Source: Oncomelania hupensis
Lineage: Eukaryota; Mollusca; Gastropoda; Littorinimorpha; Pomatiopsidae
Reading direction: 5' to 3'
Assembly (NCBI GenBank): GCA_036898135.1
Contig: CM072511.1
Span: forward strand, 73,990,119-74,054,118
DNA length: 64,000 bases
Positions 10,377 to 21,734 of this stretch are shown piece after piece; position 1 is the stretch's first letter, and the number at the start of each line of letters is the position of its first letter. The notes below the pieces were generated by a model that saw only the letters and a program-made list of their open reading frames with translations, did no database searches and was not told where the DNA came from. A program made the translations under genes and the position numbers.

Positions 10377-11004
10377 TCGTACAAAAACAATAAATTTTTT
10401 GGTCCATATGGGAAAACATGCTGAAACCTCAATTTGATTTTTAATGGAAGCGCGCGGAATGAGGCTATTGCAGTTTGTGGACATTTTGTTTATTTATTTA
10501 TCTCAGAAACGGTTAAACGTTCGGTAAGGAAATGTCGGCTATAACGATTTCGCTGGTTTTGAGCACACAACAGGCCGATTCCCAGCGGCCAGCACCTGCC
10601 CAGATCAGCGTCCATACCGGACAAACTTTATAGTAGTGGCGAAGAAGGACTTCCGGCTAAGCAATTTATATATATAGATGCAATGAATAATTTCATTTGT
10701 ATCTGTACCTTTTCAACTGTGGGAGTATTTATTTCAGAGCCACAACATCGACATAAACCAATCAAAAATGAGCTAATAAAACTAGAAGGGCCAAGAACAT
10801 ATGACTCACATGCTCCTTATGGAACTTGTAGTCTTGAAAATGAGTACCAAGTATAACTGAAAACTGTGACATCAAAATGCAAATACTGACTTTGATCTTA
10901 TGATGATCTTGTCCATAAAGACCTACCTCCGGATAGATATGGATACTCATGTATGATCAAATAAACTATAGAAAACATGCCAAAAAACAGTTATCTTTGG
11001 ATCC

Positions 11005-11317
11005 GATGACCTTGACCTTTGATGCATTGACTTTAGGATGACATGATGGCCTCTTAAGCTCATGTATGATCAAATAACACAATTTTGATGTCGACTATGG
11101 ATCAAATATAGAACCACAGCACTGTAGAATGACAATTGTTTATGTTTTTGCTAGGCCTCAATTGACCTTGACCTTCAAGATGGGCGCAAAAACGTCACAC
11201 ATGAAAAATCAAGTTATGATCTCTACCTACAAGTTTGGACTCTAAATCTCTCATAGTTTAGGTTACTTCAAAGACAAGTACCCATATGAACCAACTTTGG
11301 AAAGCTCCAGTGATCCT
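11005..11317 (+). repeat. Dispersed GACCTTGACC repeat, part 1
   Basis: Non-coding repeat with recurrent GACCTTGACCTT. The same family is seen at 8810-9042, 14100-16865, 37920-38040, 39410-39470, 41845-43740, 51880-52010 (inverse) and 54710-55440 (inverse). This copy continues beyond the RTE insertion at 11329-14088. Confidence 0.8.
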
Positions 11318-11328
11318 GACCTTGAAGC

Positions 11329-14088
11329 CTATCCTATCCTATCCTATCCCGTAACCCGAAGGGGCACCAAAGATGATCATTTAACCAGCGTACTCCATCT
11401 TTCTCTGTCCTCAGAAACCCTCATGGCTTCGCTCAGTGTCAAGTCAGTCCATTCTCGAATGTTGTCCTTACACCTCTTTTTCTGTCTCCCTCTTCTTCTG
11501 CCTTCTTGCACCATGCCTTGCAGAATGGTCTTTGCAAGGTCTGATGATCTAATAGTGATGATGTGGCCAAACCATCAGAGTTTCAGTTTCTTCACCACTG
11601 AGAGCATGTCATCACGTTGTCCAATGGCTTGTGTGATGGTCTGTCGGACTTCGTTGTTGGTGATATACTGGGTATAGGAAATGCCCAGAAGTCTTCTGTA
11701 ACACCTCATCTCCATGCTTTGTATTCTTCATTGTAGGTCTGCTGTGAGGGTCTATGTTTTGCAAGCGTATAGGAAGATGGAGATGACAAGGGAGCGCAGC
11801 AGCAATACGTTTGAGTGTAGACTGATGGTCCTGTCTTTCCAAATGGGCTTCAACCTTGTCAGGGCAGCAGTTGTTTGTGCTATCCTGGAGAGAACTTCCA
11901 GTCGGGACCCATTGTCTGATACAATAGCTCCTAAATATTTGAAGTTATGCACACTGTTGGGGGATTGGCCTTGGACTTGAATGTTTTGATGCCATTGGTG
12001 TTGCTGGTCATCATTTTGGTCTTCTCTGCACTTATTTCCATTACACAGGCTCTGGAGGTTGTATCAAGCCTCTGTACCAGTTGTTCAAGTTCTTGTCCCT
12101 CTCCAGCCAATCCATCAATGTCATCCGCAAAACGGAAGTTGGAGATTGCTCTACCCCATATGCTGACTGTGTCTTCGTGATCTGCAGAAGCATCTGACAT
12201 GATGCGCTCCAGGAAGATGATGAAGAGTATTGGAGAGAGATACCATCATTGATGCACACCGATTGTTGTTCTGAACCAGTTCCTGATGGCGCTGTTGTGG
12301 AGGACTGCTCTGGTAGCCTTTTCATACAGGCTTTTGATGACTTCAATGTTTGGGCCGATGTTGTACACTCTCATGATTGCCCAAAGAGCTGCATGCCAGA
12401 CTCGGTCAAACGCTTTCTTGAAGTCTAAAAACACATAATATAGATGTTGGTGCTGTAGGTATTGCTCGAAGATTATTCTAAGGTTAAAAATCTGCTCTGT
12501 GGTACTTCACCCTGCCCTTAATCCTGCTTGTTCTTCAGTTATGATTTGTTCAGCTTGGGGTTTCAACTTTGGAGGACTTTGCTGGGATGGCTGACGAGGC
12601 TGATTGTGCAGTACTTTTCACACTCCTGAAGGTTACCCGATTGGTGACAAGCGACTGGGTCCAAGATGTAGGCCACTCCCCACTCTTCCAGATTTTGTTA
12701 CAGATAATGGTGAAGGTGTCAACCATCGCTTCTCCTGCTTGAAGCAATTCTGCAGGTATTGTCCACTCCCGCTGACTTCCCCTTCTTCAGCGATTGCACT
12801 GCTGCCTCAACTTCTTGGGGAATTGGGAGGATTTCTTCTCCTTTTCTGTTCTCGGGACACGCAAGAACTGATGTGTCTCCATTTGGTGTGTGGTTGTAAA
12901 GGTCAGAGCAGTACTCTGTCCATCTATCCAAGACGTCTTGTTCTTCTGTAAGGCATATGCCAGACTTGCTTTGTATCGTGGAAACCTTGGGCTATTTAAC
13001 ATTTGTCAGTCGCTTCACAGTCTGGTAGGCTTTATTGCTGTTATTCTTGTTCAGACTGTTCTCTATTTTCTGGAACTGATCTTCAATCCAGATCTCCTTT
13101 GCTGTGTGCATGCCTTTTCAGATTTCACTGTTGATTTTTCGTTTGGCATCAGCTTCCTGAAGGTGTTCTTTTTCTTTTTCATCTCTCTTCGTTGTCACAC
13201 AGGTCCCAAAATTCAGGTGTGATCCACAGTTTCTTCTTTGGGAGGTACTTGCCAAGGATCTCAGTGGCGGCATCTGTCACTGCCGAGTTGAAGGTGGTGA
13301 TCATGGTGTTGACATCTACTTTACCAGCTCCCAAAATGAGCAAGTGCAAATTTCCCTCCAATTGTGGCTTGGAATATTTCTGCCACCCCCAGGTCTTGCA
13401 GTCTGTCCAGGTCGAACTTCAGTCTGGTGCACTTTGCAGTGTTTACTCTCTTCAAGTGAAGCCGGAAAGACATCACGAGATTGTGGTCACTTACGATGTC
13501 TGCTCCTGGAAAAGTGTGTGTCCTGTCAATGTTGACACTTGATCTGAAGCACTTCTTGACCATGATGTAGTCAATCTGGTTGTGATGCTCCCCGCTGGGA
13601 CTGTGCCAGGACCATCGTCTAGATTTTTTGTGAAGACCAAACGAGTTTGCCAGTATCAGACTGTTGTATCTGGCAAACTCCAGGAGTCTCAGACCTCTGT
13701 CGTTTGTTGCAGTGGGGTCCACATGTATCTGTCGTTTGTTGCAGTGTATCTTCCCAGTTGTGGTGTGCATCTTGGGAAACCCTTGGCATTCCAGTCGCCT
13801 TGCATTATGTCCTTCCTTGGCACTTGCTCAAGGACAGCCTGTATATGTTCATAGAAATCCTTGACTGTGTTGTCGTCATAGCCTGATGTTGGGGCTCAGG
13901 CCTGGATGATGGCGATGTTGAAAGGGGCTGCTCTCTGACGGATGGTAATGAATCTACTGGAGACTAGGCGGCAACCCATGAGAGTGGCTAAAATGTCTTT
14001 GTGGACCAAGAATTCAACGCAAGTTCATGCCTGTCATCTCTCCAGCTGAAATAAAGCTTGCAGCCTTTGTCGGTCGTTGCTTCACCTA
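11329..14088 (-). mobile_element. RTE-type LINE, copy B, with 11-bp target duplication
   Basis: A degenerate but nearly co-linear copy of the RTE element at 24418-27265. It begins at the 5' side within the endonuclease domain and ends with a (GGATA)n-type tail (11329-11349 on the plus strand as CCTAT repeats). Flanks GACCTTGAAGC are identical at 11318-11328 and 14089-14099, an 11-bp target duplication. Coding fragments include the endonuclease C-terminus near 13350-13770 (SDHNLVMSF, KSRRWSWHSP) and reverse transcriptase pieces at 12246-12434 (FLDFKKAFDRVWHAALW) and 11931-12200. Many frameshifts and stops are present. Confidence 0.88.
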
Positions 14089-14445
14089 GACCTTGAAGCG
14101 ATGTGGACCAAATTTGCATGGTTTGTGTGTCTCATTAATATATCATGCCTGGCACACCGATGACCCAGGTTCAAATCCTGTGATGGGCAAAATAATTTGC
14201 CAGTTTTCACTGTCCATTTTAGAAGTATAATTGCTCTGGTGGTTCAGCATTCATTTAGGTCCATACCCCTTTTCCCTGGGATGGTTATTTACGTCTGCCA
14301 TATGCCCAATGGTAGGTGTAGGTTAAACTTCAATATTCATTCATTCATACCGCAAACACTCATTCGTTCAATATGAATAGGAAAAAGGTTGAAATTTTGT
14401 GAAAAATTGTCATTTGTTTTACTAACATTTGTTGACCCTGTGATC
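14089..14445 (+). repeat. Dispersed GACCTTGACC repeat, part 2
   Basis: Continuation of the repeat beyond RTE copy B. It includes TGGACCAAATTTGCATGG and the ATTTGTTGACCCTGTGA segment, which also occurs inverted near 54970-55000. The family resumes at 15228. Confidence 0.75.
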
Positions 14446-15227
14446 CAGACATGCCTACCCCAAAAAGTTAGTTTCAGGAAAAAAAACACCGGAATAGACC
14501 ACAATTCTCCGGAACACTAATACCTAAGAAAAATACCTTGTATTTATACTATGTACATACTGATATGTATTCTTCGGTTACTGTTGTTTCTACAGTAGGC
14601 ATTCTTCAGATCCCTGTAATCCTCTTCTTTCCAGCTCCCTCAAAAGACATCTCCTGGCATGGATTTGGCAATGAGTAGAGTTCACATGTGGTGGAAAAAC
14701 AAAAGTTTCCCCTTTGTTGCCCTCCTGGCTCCACAAGACGTGGTCACTTTTCTGTGTAGTCCTGTTTAACCTTTTGAATCCTTCGCTTGTTTTTCTACAT
14801 CACTTTTGGAGATGATCGTTCTCTGTCACTTCTTCTTCCACAGACAAATAAAACTTTGATGTTTGGTAGTCGCTATCTTAACCACTAGTATGACTACTCT
14901 GGAAGTTTGGAGAAACCGCTTTGCACATGCGCATCCATTCTGAATTAGAACGCGCATGCGCACAAACTCGGATTGAAGTCCACAAAGGTGGGGAACCACT
15001 ACTCGGCAAACCGGCAGGCAAATGTGCTGTATGTTCTCTGACTGACACACAAAATCAGCGACTTTCGTTTTTATTTGGGGGAGTGAAGGAAGGGGGGGGG
15101 GGGGGGTGGGGGCGGAGAAATTTGCTGACAGGAACGGGCAATTAGAATCCATATTTTCTGAACGTTTGGTTTATTTTATTGATTCTCCGTATTAAATACG
15201 GCTGCACTGTAACTGTAGGAATGTCTG
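14446..15227. mobile_element. hAT-like MITE
   Basis: Starts CAGACATGCCTAC and ends GTAGGAATGTCTG, a near-perfect 13-bp inverted repeat close to the CAGACCTGCCTACC ends at 40344 and 52073. The right subterminal region has CCGTATTAAATACGG, as in the MITE at 3136. I could not confirm a target duplication. No clear transposase; the open frame at 14826-15152 (minus) is of unknown meaning. Confidence 0.6.
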
Positions 15228-15937
15228 GACTGAAGTCATTCATTCACTGATCATTTTAGAGGTCAAGGACATACACCATCGAAACAAGTTTGGTTGTGAT
15301 ACATAAAATAGGTTCTAAGTACTTAGCCTCTTTAAAGCTTTGCACAGACCGATGGACGATGGACAGGCGGATACAAAAGAAAAGTTTAAAATAAATATAA
15401 TTTTTGGACTATTTAGGACTAGTCAATCACAAATTTGTGAAAATCTTGATTTTTACATTTTTTTTTAATGGGTGAGAGAGGGGGAGGGCAGGGAGATAGA
15501 TTCACACCGCTGCACATCATGCATGTAAGTAACAAATAAACTGGTTGGAAAAAAATAAATGTTTACATGAAATGAAGTCCTGGTGACTTCTTGAAGAATT
15601 GCTGGTTGTGCTTGCCAAGTAGTGTCCAAGATTTTTCTGACAGTGGGCCTCTTTCTGGCTGGCTATTCAATGTCTCCACACAATACTTTGTCTATTTAAA
15701 CAAAAACAAAAACCACAGAATTTAAAAAAAACACCCATTTTAAATACTATTTATAGCCTAGGCCAACTGGAAATTCAAAAGAGCAAACCAATAACTATAA
15801 AATTAAAACAAAATTTGGTTGGTTTCAATATGAGCAAATCAAATTACTCAAGCACAATCACAAAATATTCTACAAATACAATTAATTCTGTAGTTTAACC
15901 CATATGATGCACATGCTCCTAAGAAACTTAATCACAA
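15228..15937 (+). repeat. Dispersed GACCTTGACC repeat, part 3
   Basis: Matches the inverted copy at 54750-54960 through GAAGTCATT, TTCACTGATCATTTT and TTTTTGGACTATTTAGGACTA. Interrupted at 15938 by the pogo MITE and resumes at 16731-16865. No gene seen. Confidence 0.7.
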
Positions 15938-15939
15938 TA

Positions 15940-16730
15940 CAGTGGAACCTCCGGTATACGACCGTCCAAAATCTGAGAAAAAAACGGTCTTATAATAGAG
16001 GTGGTCTTATACCGGAAACAAGGGTTGGGGTGGGGAGGGGAGGGGGGTCAGGCTCGGAGGGTTATGTAGTCATAATTTTCACTCACCAGCATGTATTCTC
16101 TGACAAAGGAAACTGTAAAACATGTTTCATTTTTAGATTTGTCTTTTATTCACAACTTCAAAAATAGAAAACAGTCGAACCACTGCCAGACGCGTTCATC
16201 CAAGTCTGTCAGTGCAGAAGCTCTCAGTTTCGATGTTTCCCTTTTCGCCACTTTCTCCACTCTCCCATCGTAGTTTCACAGATTCCTTATCCTTTATGAT
16301 GAGCTGTATTTGGGTATTCCCAACATCTAAACTTCTTGCAATAGACAAACAACTCTCCCCATTTTCACTTCTTTCAATCACTTTCATTCTCTCTGCCAAA
16401 CTCAAAACGTTCGTCTTGCGCGACGCCATTTTGACAGCCAGTGTAGGCGAGTAATGTCCCTTATTTGCGAACCGGAAATAGCAGACTACAGCAGGCGTAC
16501 ACTAACATGAGAGAAAAAACGAAAGGTACAGACAGCAAATTAACTGATATCTCTTTTAAATTGCCCTAAGACGGTCGTATAAAGGGCTTAAGACACAGTC
16601 GCTGGTCGCATAAACGAGGCTGTCGCATACCAGAGGTCATTTATTATTGGAAGTGAATCCGTCAGAAGTTTTCAGGTCACATAACGGAGGGAGTCGTATA
16701 CCAGAGAGCCGGATACCGGAGGTTCCACTG
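15940..16730 (-). mobile_element. pogo/Tigger-type MITE
   Basis: Ends CAGTGGAACCTCCGGTATAC and (inverted) CAGTGGAACCTCCGGTATCC, flanked by TA on both sides (15938-15939 and 16731-16732). The CAGTGGAACCTC terminus and TA duplication are typical of pogo/Tigger elements. Additional internal TCGTATA and TATACCAGAG motifs repeat near both ends. It retains the transposase N-terminus but lacks the DDE domain. Confidence 0.88.
16196..16429 (-). pseudogene. pogo transposase N-terminal fragment (psq-type HTH)
   Basis: A 77-residue open frame starting MASRKTNVLSLAERMKVIER and continuing with a helix-turn-helix including SIARSLDVGNTQI. It corresponds to the psq/CENP-B N-terminal DNA-binding domain that pogo transposases use to bind their ends. 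The frame ends soon after, so the catalytic domain has been deleted. It could still encode a small DNA-binding peptide, but nothing shows that it is expressed. Confidence 0.7.
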
Positions 16731-16865
16731 TATTTAATATGAAAACCAAACAGTTGCATTATCACACAAAGTAATATTGAGTGATCTTAAGATGACCTTG
16801 ACCTCTGGCTCAACAAGATCACACATGTACGATAAAATAAACAAAAGCAGAAGTTGACTACAGGT

Positions 16866-17985
16866 GCAAGCGACTGGGTCCATGGTGTGGGCCACTCTCC
16901 ACTAATCGCTTCTCCTCATGCCCAAAGCAATTGAGTGGGTATGTTGTCAACTCCAGCTGACTTCCCCTTCTTCAGCGAATGTACTGCTGCCCAACTTCTT
17001 TTAGGAGAATTGGAAGAATTTCTTCTTCTTCTCAGTCCTGGGGACATGCTAAAACTGATGGGTGGTGTGTGGTAAAGGTCAGAGAAGTACTATGTCCATC
17101 TATCCTTCTTGTTCTTCTAGTATAAGGCATAGGCCAGACTTGGGCATGCGCGGTTCCATGGACCCAGTCGCTTGTCATCACTTTTCCCAAAAAGGGTAAC
17201 CTTCAGGAGTGCGAAAATTACCTCACCATCAGCCTCATCAGCCATCCCAGCAAAGTCCTCCTGAAAATAATACTCAACAGGTTGAAACCCCAAGCTGAAC
17301 AAATCATAGCTGAAGATCAAGCTGGGTTCAAGGCAGGGCGAAGTACCACTGAGCAGATTTTCAACCTCAGAATAATCTGCGAAAAATACCTACAGCACCA
17401 ACAACATTTATATCATGTGTTTGTAGACTTCAAGAAAGCGTTTGACCACGTCTGGCATGCAGCTCTATAAGGCTGCTGCACTCCCTTGTCATCTCCATCT
17501 TTCTATGCGCTTGCAAAACATGGACCCTTACAGCAGACCAACAACGAAGAATACAAAGCATGATGAGGTGCTACAGAAGACTTCGGGGCATTTCCTATAC
17601 CCAACACATCACCAATGACCAAGTCCGATAGACCATCGCACTGGCCATTGGACGGCATGGTGGCATGCTGAAGATGGTGATGGGATTGAAGCTCCTGTGG
17701 AGAGTCGGGCCTTGCGGGGACCGTCCTGCAAGGCACCGTGCAGAAAGGCAGAGGTGTTGAGGGGGTGCGGGGGTGGTGGTGGGGGGTGAGTGAAGTGATG
17801 AGTGAGGGGGGGAGGTGGCGGTTGGGGGGAAGACCGAAAGGGAGATGAGGGAGATGGGAGGACAACATGGACTGACTTGACACTGGGCAAAGCCATGGGG
17901 GTTACTGGGGACCGATAAAGAGGGAGTGCGCAGGTTAAACAATCATCTGCGGTGCCCCAACGACCTTCGAGTTACGGGATAGGTT
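16866..17985 (+). mobile_element. RTE-type LINE, copy C, 5'-inverted
   Basis: 17150-17985 is in plus orientation and encodes reverse transcriptase pieces (QAGFKAGRSTTEQIFNLRII, FVDFKKAFDHVWHAAL, then after an internal deletion CYRRLRGISYTQHIT), ending in ACGGGATAGG. 16866-17145 is in the opposite orientation and encodes the segment immediately upstream in the element. Both halves meet near the CCATGGACCCAGTCGCTTG motif, present in both orientations. This is the 5'-inversion form left by twin priming. Confidence 0.8.
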
Positions 17986-18344
17986 AGTGTAACAAACACA
18001 ATTTATTATATGTTTGTATGAATAGAAGTTATGACGTCACTAGCGTAAGTGAGGAGTTTAAAATGTTTAAAATTAATTATTAGAATGAGTTGAATTTATT
18101 CAGAGATTACATACTAGTTGAAGGAGGAAGACGTGCTCGTTGGAGTTCCAAGAAATCAGGATTTTTCTACGGAATAATATAGCGAAGGATGTTAGCTGTA
18201 TCTTGAATACAGGTATTAATTATTATCAATTATTTACAGTGGCACTTGTACAGTTCGTCGCCGGTGCTTGCAGTTTGGTCTACGAGGCTGCAAGGCCCGT
18301 GCGCTACAAGCCATTGATGACTGATTTACAAAGGTGCAACCGAA

Positions 18345-18789
18345 TTGAGTGGGCAAGGAAGCACTCAACCTGGACCTGTGCAATGTGGGAAACTGCTTTT
18401 TAGTGACGAAAGCACCTTCTGCCTGTTCGGAAACCAAGCCCGACTCTACGTGAGGAGATTTCCTGGAGAAGAGTTTAAACCCGAGTGTCTTAACCTCACA
18501 GTGAAGCATCCTCTCCAGGTCATGGTCTGGGGTTGCATGGCTGCCAGTAGCGTTGGACGTCTCCACATCGTTGATGGAATGGTCAATGAGGCCAAGTACA
18601 TTACGATACTCGACAAATGCATGCTGCCATCAGCTTAGCAACTGTTTCCATTTTTCAGGGTTGAAAATGGTGATCAACTGGAAGCGGATGCACAACATCG
18701 AGTCAATGGAATGGCCCGCCCAGTCTCCTGATCTCAATCCCATTGAGAATTTGTGGCACAAGGTGGAACTGGGGATATCTAAGACACAC
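18345..18789 (+). pseudogene. Tc1-like transposase fragment
   Basis: Contains FSDESTFCLFGNQARLYVRR, VMVWGCMAASSVGRL, and in another frame WPAQSPDLNPIENLWHKVEL. A frameshift lies between them near 18640. The C-terminal part (THPTSKRELIESLIAAW and LVHSMPTRCRLVIKS) is at 21964-22115 after the composite hAT insertion. The family catalyses cut-and-paste at TA sites. The second catalytic Asp is not recognisable, so this copy is dead. Confidence 0.8.
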
Positions 18790-18810
18790 CAGGGCGCGAA
18801 ATTAAGGCGA

Positions 18811-19951
18811 AATTATAATACAATAATCTACAACACTGGCATCTTTACAAGTGAACTGTTTACTATTATCGGGTAGGCCTATTCGGCCATTAACTATACA
18901 GGCATTCATGATTTTGCAAAAGTTAATTAAATTATGTCCCATTACGTTTTCAAATTTATCTTCAGAGAGACGTTCTGGCAAGACAATATTACTGGCATCA
19001 AAAATGAGCTCATTCATCTGGCTTAACTCGTCAACATCAAAATCATCATTATCATGATCATTACCATCAACATCGCTATCATCATTACCATGATCATCTA
19101 CATTATTTTTATCAGCTTTAACACTCACGCAACTCACATCAAAATCATATAAACAACCTGTCCTAGCATTAAAATCTCCAAGTAAACTAAATCTGTCTGC
19201 ATTTAAGCAAGCGATTGAGTTTTCAAGATTTGTAAAAGCACAACGATCAAAATAACCAGAGTTCTCAGGAGGAAAATAGACACCACCAAATAATAGGTAT
19301 GATCCTATAAAACACTTATCTAGCTGGAAAAATAAAACATCGTGACTCAATTCATAGTCAACAAATTTATAATAAGATAATACTGACGTATCTACTTTAT
19401 CCTGTCTATTATTAGATTCAATCACGCTAACATACTGAGAAATGTTGTCTTTTACACAGAGAACTAGGCCCCCAGACTTCCTCTTGAATTTACTTCTGTT
19501 TTTGTAAAATATTGTATCCCAGGGATGCAGATATGATCAGCGTCGTCAAGTTTTGTTTCAGATAAAAGCACAATATCATAACCTGCAACAAGCTGCACAA
19601 AATCGGGGGACAGCAACTTACTTCGAACACCACAAACGTTTAAGGCTAGAAAAGATAGGAAGTTTTTAGGTTCATATTTATCTATGCCACCACCAGCCTC
19701 ATCAGTCACACCATCATTACCATCAGTGCCAGCACCGTCAACATGAATCACAGTGTCATCACGCACTGTTCAAAGTGGGTAACCCTCACATAAAAATAAA
19801 ACACGTTTTTCCCAAAAGTGGCTCAGGTGTCTAAAATTAATACAAAGTGGATAAAAAGGCACTGTATTTACACAACAAAATGCAGAACACTCTAGTATGC
19901 TCAGGAAACAAAAAGTGTTGCCAGTTTCAGCAGAATATACGAAAATAATGA

Positions 19952-19954
<3 letters not shown>
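18811..19954 (-). pseudogene. LINE 5' region and endonuclease fragment (inside composite hAT)
   Basis: The minus strand encodes the N-terminal apurinic-type endonuclease start (LSFLALNVCGVRSKLL, LLSETKLDDADH) and the next part (SLLGDFNARTGCLYDFD, catalytic DFN). It is almost identical to 30062-31206, differing for example by D versus Y in ELIFDASN. It stops abruptly after GATTATTGTATTAT, where the hAT end begins. It lacks the reverse transcriptase. Confidence 0.9.

Positions 19955-20038
<84 letters not shown>
19955..20038. repeat. (AT)n microsatellite
   Basis: Uninterrupted AT run between the LINE 5' end and the hAT end. The homologous array is at 29978-30061. Confidence 0.95.
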
Positions 20039-20041
<3 letters not shown>

Positions 20042-20435
20042 GGCGCGAAATTAGGGCGGGTCCGGGGCGAATTACCCTCAAATGTTGATTCGGACCCGCT
20101 CTTTTCATTTCTAGCGTGCCCGATTTACCCGCAAAAAAAATGTCAACTACGTTACAAAGTTGAGTAATCAATTCATTTTTACTGAAAAAAATATTCGATG
20201 CAAAAATTATTTTTGAGTGAAAAGTAGAAGGCAATAATAAATCTTCGAAAATCGATGTCGAGTACCCATCGCGTTATATGTTGCTATGGATGCGAGGTAT
20301 TTGTCACTCGAGTTATTACCCTTGAATAATATTAAGTACGTCTTTTTTATTGGCTCGAAGTCACGCTTTTTGGCCAATCAATGGGCTGTTCGTATTTTCA
20401 CTGTCGAGCGTCTGCTTTCACTATGAATCCCGAAA

Positions 20436-21043
20436 ATGGCTAGTGAGAAGAGCAAATACTTTTCCATTTTTGGAAAAAGACCTGCCTCGACAGAAAACGA
20501 CGATGAAAGGAAGAAAAAACAAAAGCAGTACGAGCAAGCAAAACGTAGCAGAAGCTACCAAGACGAATGGTCTAAGAAATTTTCGTGGCACAGAAAAATT
20601 CGGCGAGAAGATGGTGTCGAAGTGTTGATCTATTCTGTGAGCCGTGCAAAAATCAGGCCAAAAAACGAGGAAACCAAGCATTTGCGCAAGGTAAAGACAA
20701 CTATATTACTGGATCAACGATTTTTCTAAGCTATTCTCTCTCAAGGCATGAATGCACAGACTCTCATAAAACAAACGTTAAAAAAGAAGAGGCGGAGGTG
20801 CAGCCAGTACAAGATAGTGAAGCTGCAAGAGCTGTGAAGTATCTAGAGAAAGATGTGGCAGATAAAGTCCGAAAAATGATAGGAACTACCCATGCATTGT
20901 GCAAAAATGGAAGGCCATTCAACGATTTTGTTTGGCATTGCGATCTTCAAGAAGATAATGGACTAGACATGGGTCAAACATATCGCAATGACAAGTCATG
21001 TCAAATCTTTGCTCATGCAATAGCTGAAGTGGAAAGAAAATAA
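20436..21043 (+). pseudogene. hAT transposase N-terminal fragment (BED/TTF-type zinc finger)
   Basis: Starts MASEKSKYFSIFGKRPAS; an early EWSKKFSWHRK region is followed, after a frameshift near 20625, by a zinc-finger pattern FCEPCKNQAKK and LSRHECTDSHKT (C-x2-C then H-x5-H). It resembles the N-terminal region of hAT proteins related to ZNF862/KIAA1586. The last part, DLQEDNGLDMGQTYRNDKSC, fits the region before the catalytic domain. The RNase-H-like core and the C-terminal dimerisation domain are absent, so the element cannot move on its own. Confidence 0.7.
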
Positions 21044-21667
21044 AAGAGTCTACAGTGGAAGTCAACAAAGACTGGTAAATGTGTATAAAGATGCTGCCTA
21101 TTTTGTTTGTGCAATGTTTTGTTTGCAGTTCATGCAAGTGAAACACAATAAAAACTTAATATTTTACTCTCGTTTTTTTTCAAATCTAGAACATTTCCAA
21201 GACTTTTTCTACAGAAGAAAAGTTTGAGATACAACAACATTATTTTAAAGCCAAATGAGCTATTTTGTGTTCCAATAACATTGAAACTTATTTTAAATTA
21301 CTGTAGAAACTTTTTTTTTTAAAAATTAGTCATGTTTTTCATTATTGTGGGCTGGCTGACTGTTTTTTACCAATAAACATAGACGTCATGTATGTACTAG
21401 AACAGTTTTTTTCTGCTTACCTTCGATTTTTTTTTCATTAAAAAGGCCTCAGGTAAAAGGTTTCAGAATGTTTAAAGTATTTTCTGTTATAGTCATTTTC
21501 TGTGTTCATATGAATTTTCTAATTAAAAAAAGTTGGGATAAAACTAACATTATTTTAAAGCTTATTTTGTTTCAGATGAAGCAGCTTAACGTATTAACAT
21601 TATTAATACACTTTAAATGAGAAAGTAATTAATCAAAACATTTTTATACAAAAAGAGTAAAAAGAAT

Positions 21668-21668
<1 letters not shown>

Positions 21669-21730
<62 letters not shown>
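21669..21730. repeat. (GA)n microsatellite
   Basis: Inside the hAT body; the counterpart in the inverse copy is (CT)n at 27723-27771. Confidence 0.95.

Positions 21731-21734
<4 letters not shown>

Larger units (their letters stand above)
9291..10678 (-). mobile_element. Non-autonomous Helitron
   Basis: On the minus strand the element starts TCTATATATATAAATTGC (at 10678) and ends CTAG (at 9291). A 10-bp-stem hairpin with a 2-nt loop lies 8 nt before the terminal CTAG. It sits between an A (9290) and a T (10679) with no target duplication, as Helitrons do. The other unit of the tandem duplication provides the nearly identical uninterrupted site (8688-8712). The 1388-bp body holds a C-rich minisatellite, ATT arrays and a tRNA-like sequence. 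No Rep/helicase is encoded. Confidence 0.85.
8448..11004. repeat. Tandem duplication, unit about 595 bp, second unit interrupted
   Basis: Unit 1 is 8448-9042. Unit 2 is 9043-9290 plus 10679-11004. Both start TTCACCCTGCTCGAAAGTACC and end at CTTTGGATCC. They are near-identical, with small indels. Unit 2 is split by the Helitron. The unit includes the start of the NSMCE4-like exon and a part of the GACCTTGACC dispersed repeat (from about 8810 onward). Confidence 0.9.

Noticed and set aside
14446..15227. Target duplication around this hAT-like MITE
   Set aside because: Flanks CTGTGATC and GACTGAAG do not match at any length from 4 to 8.
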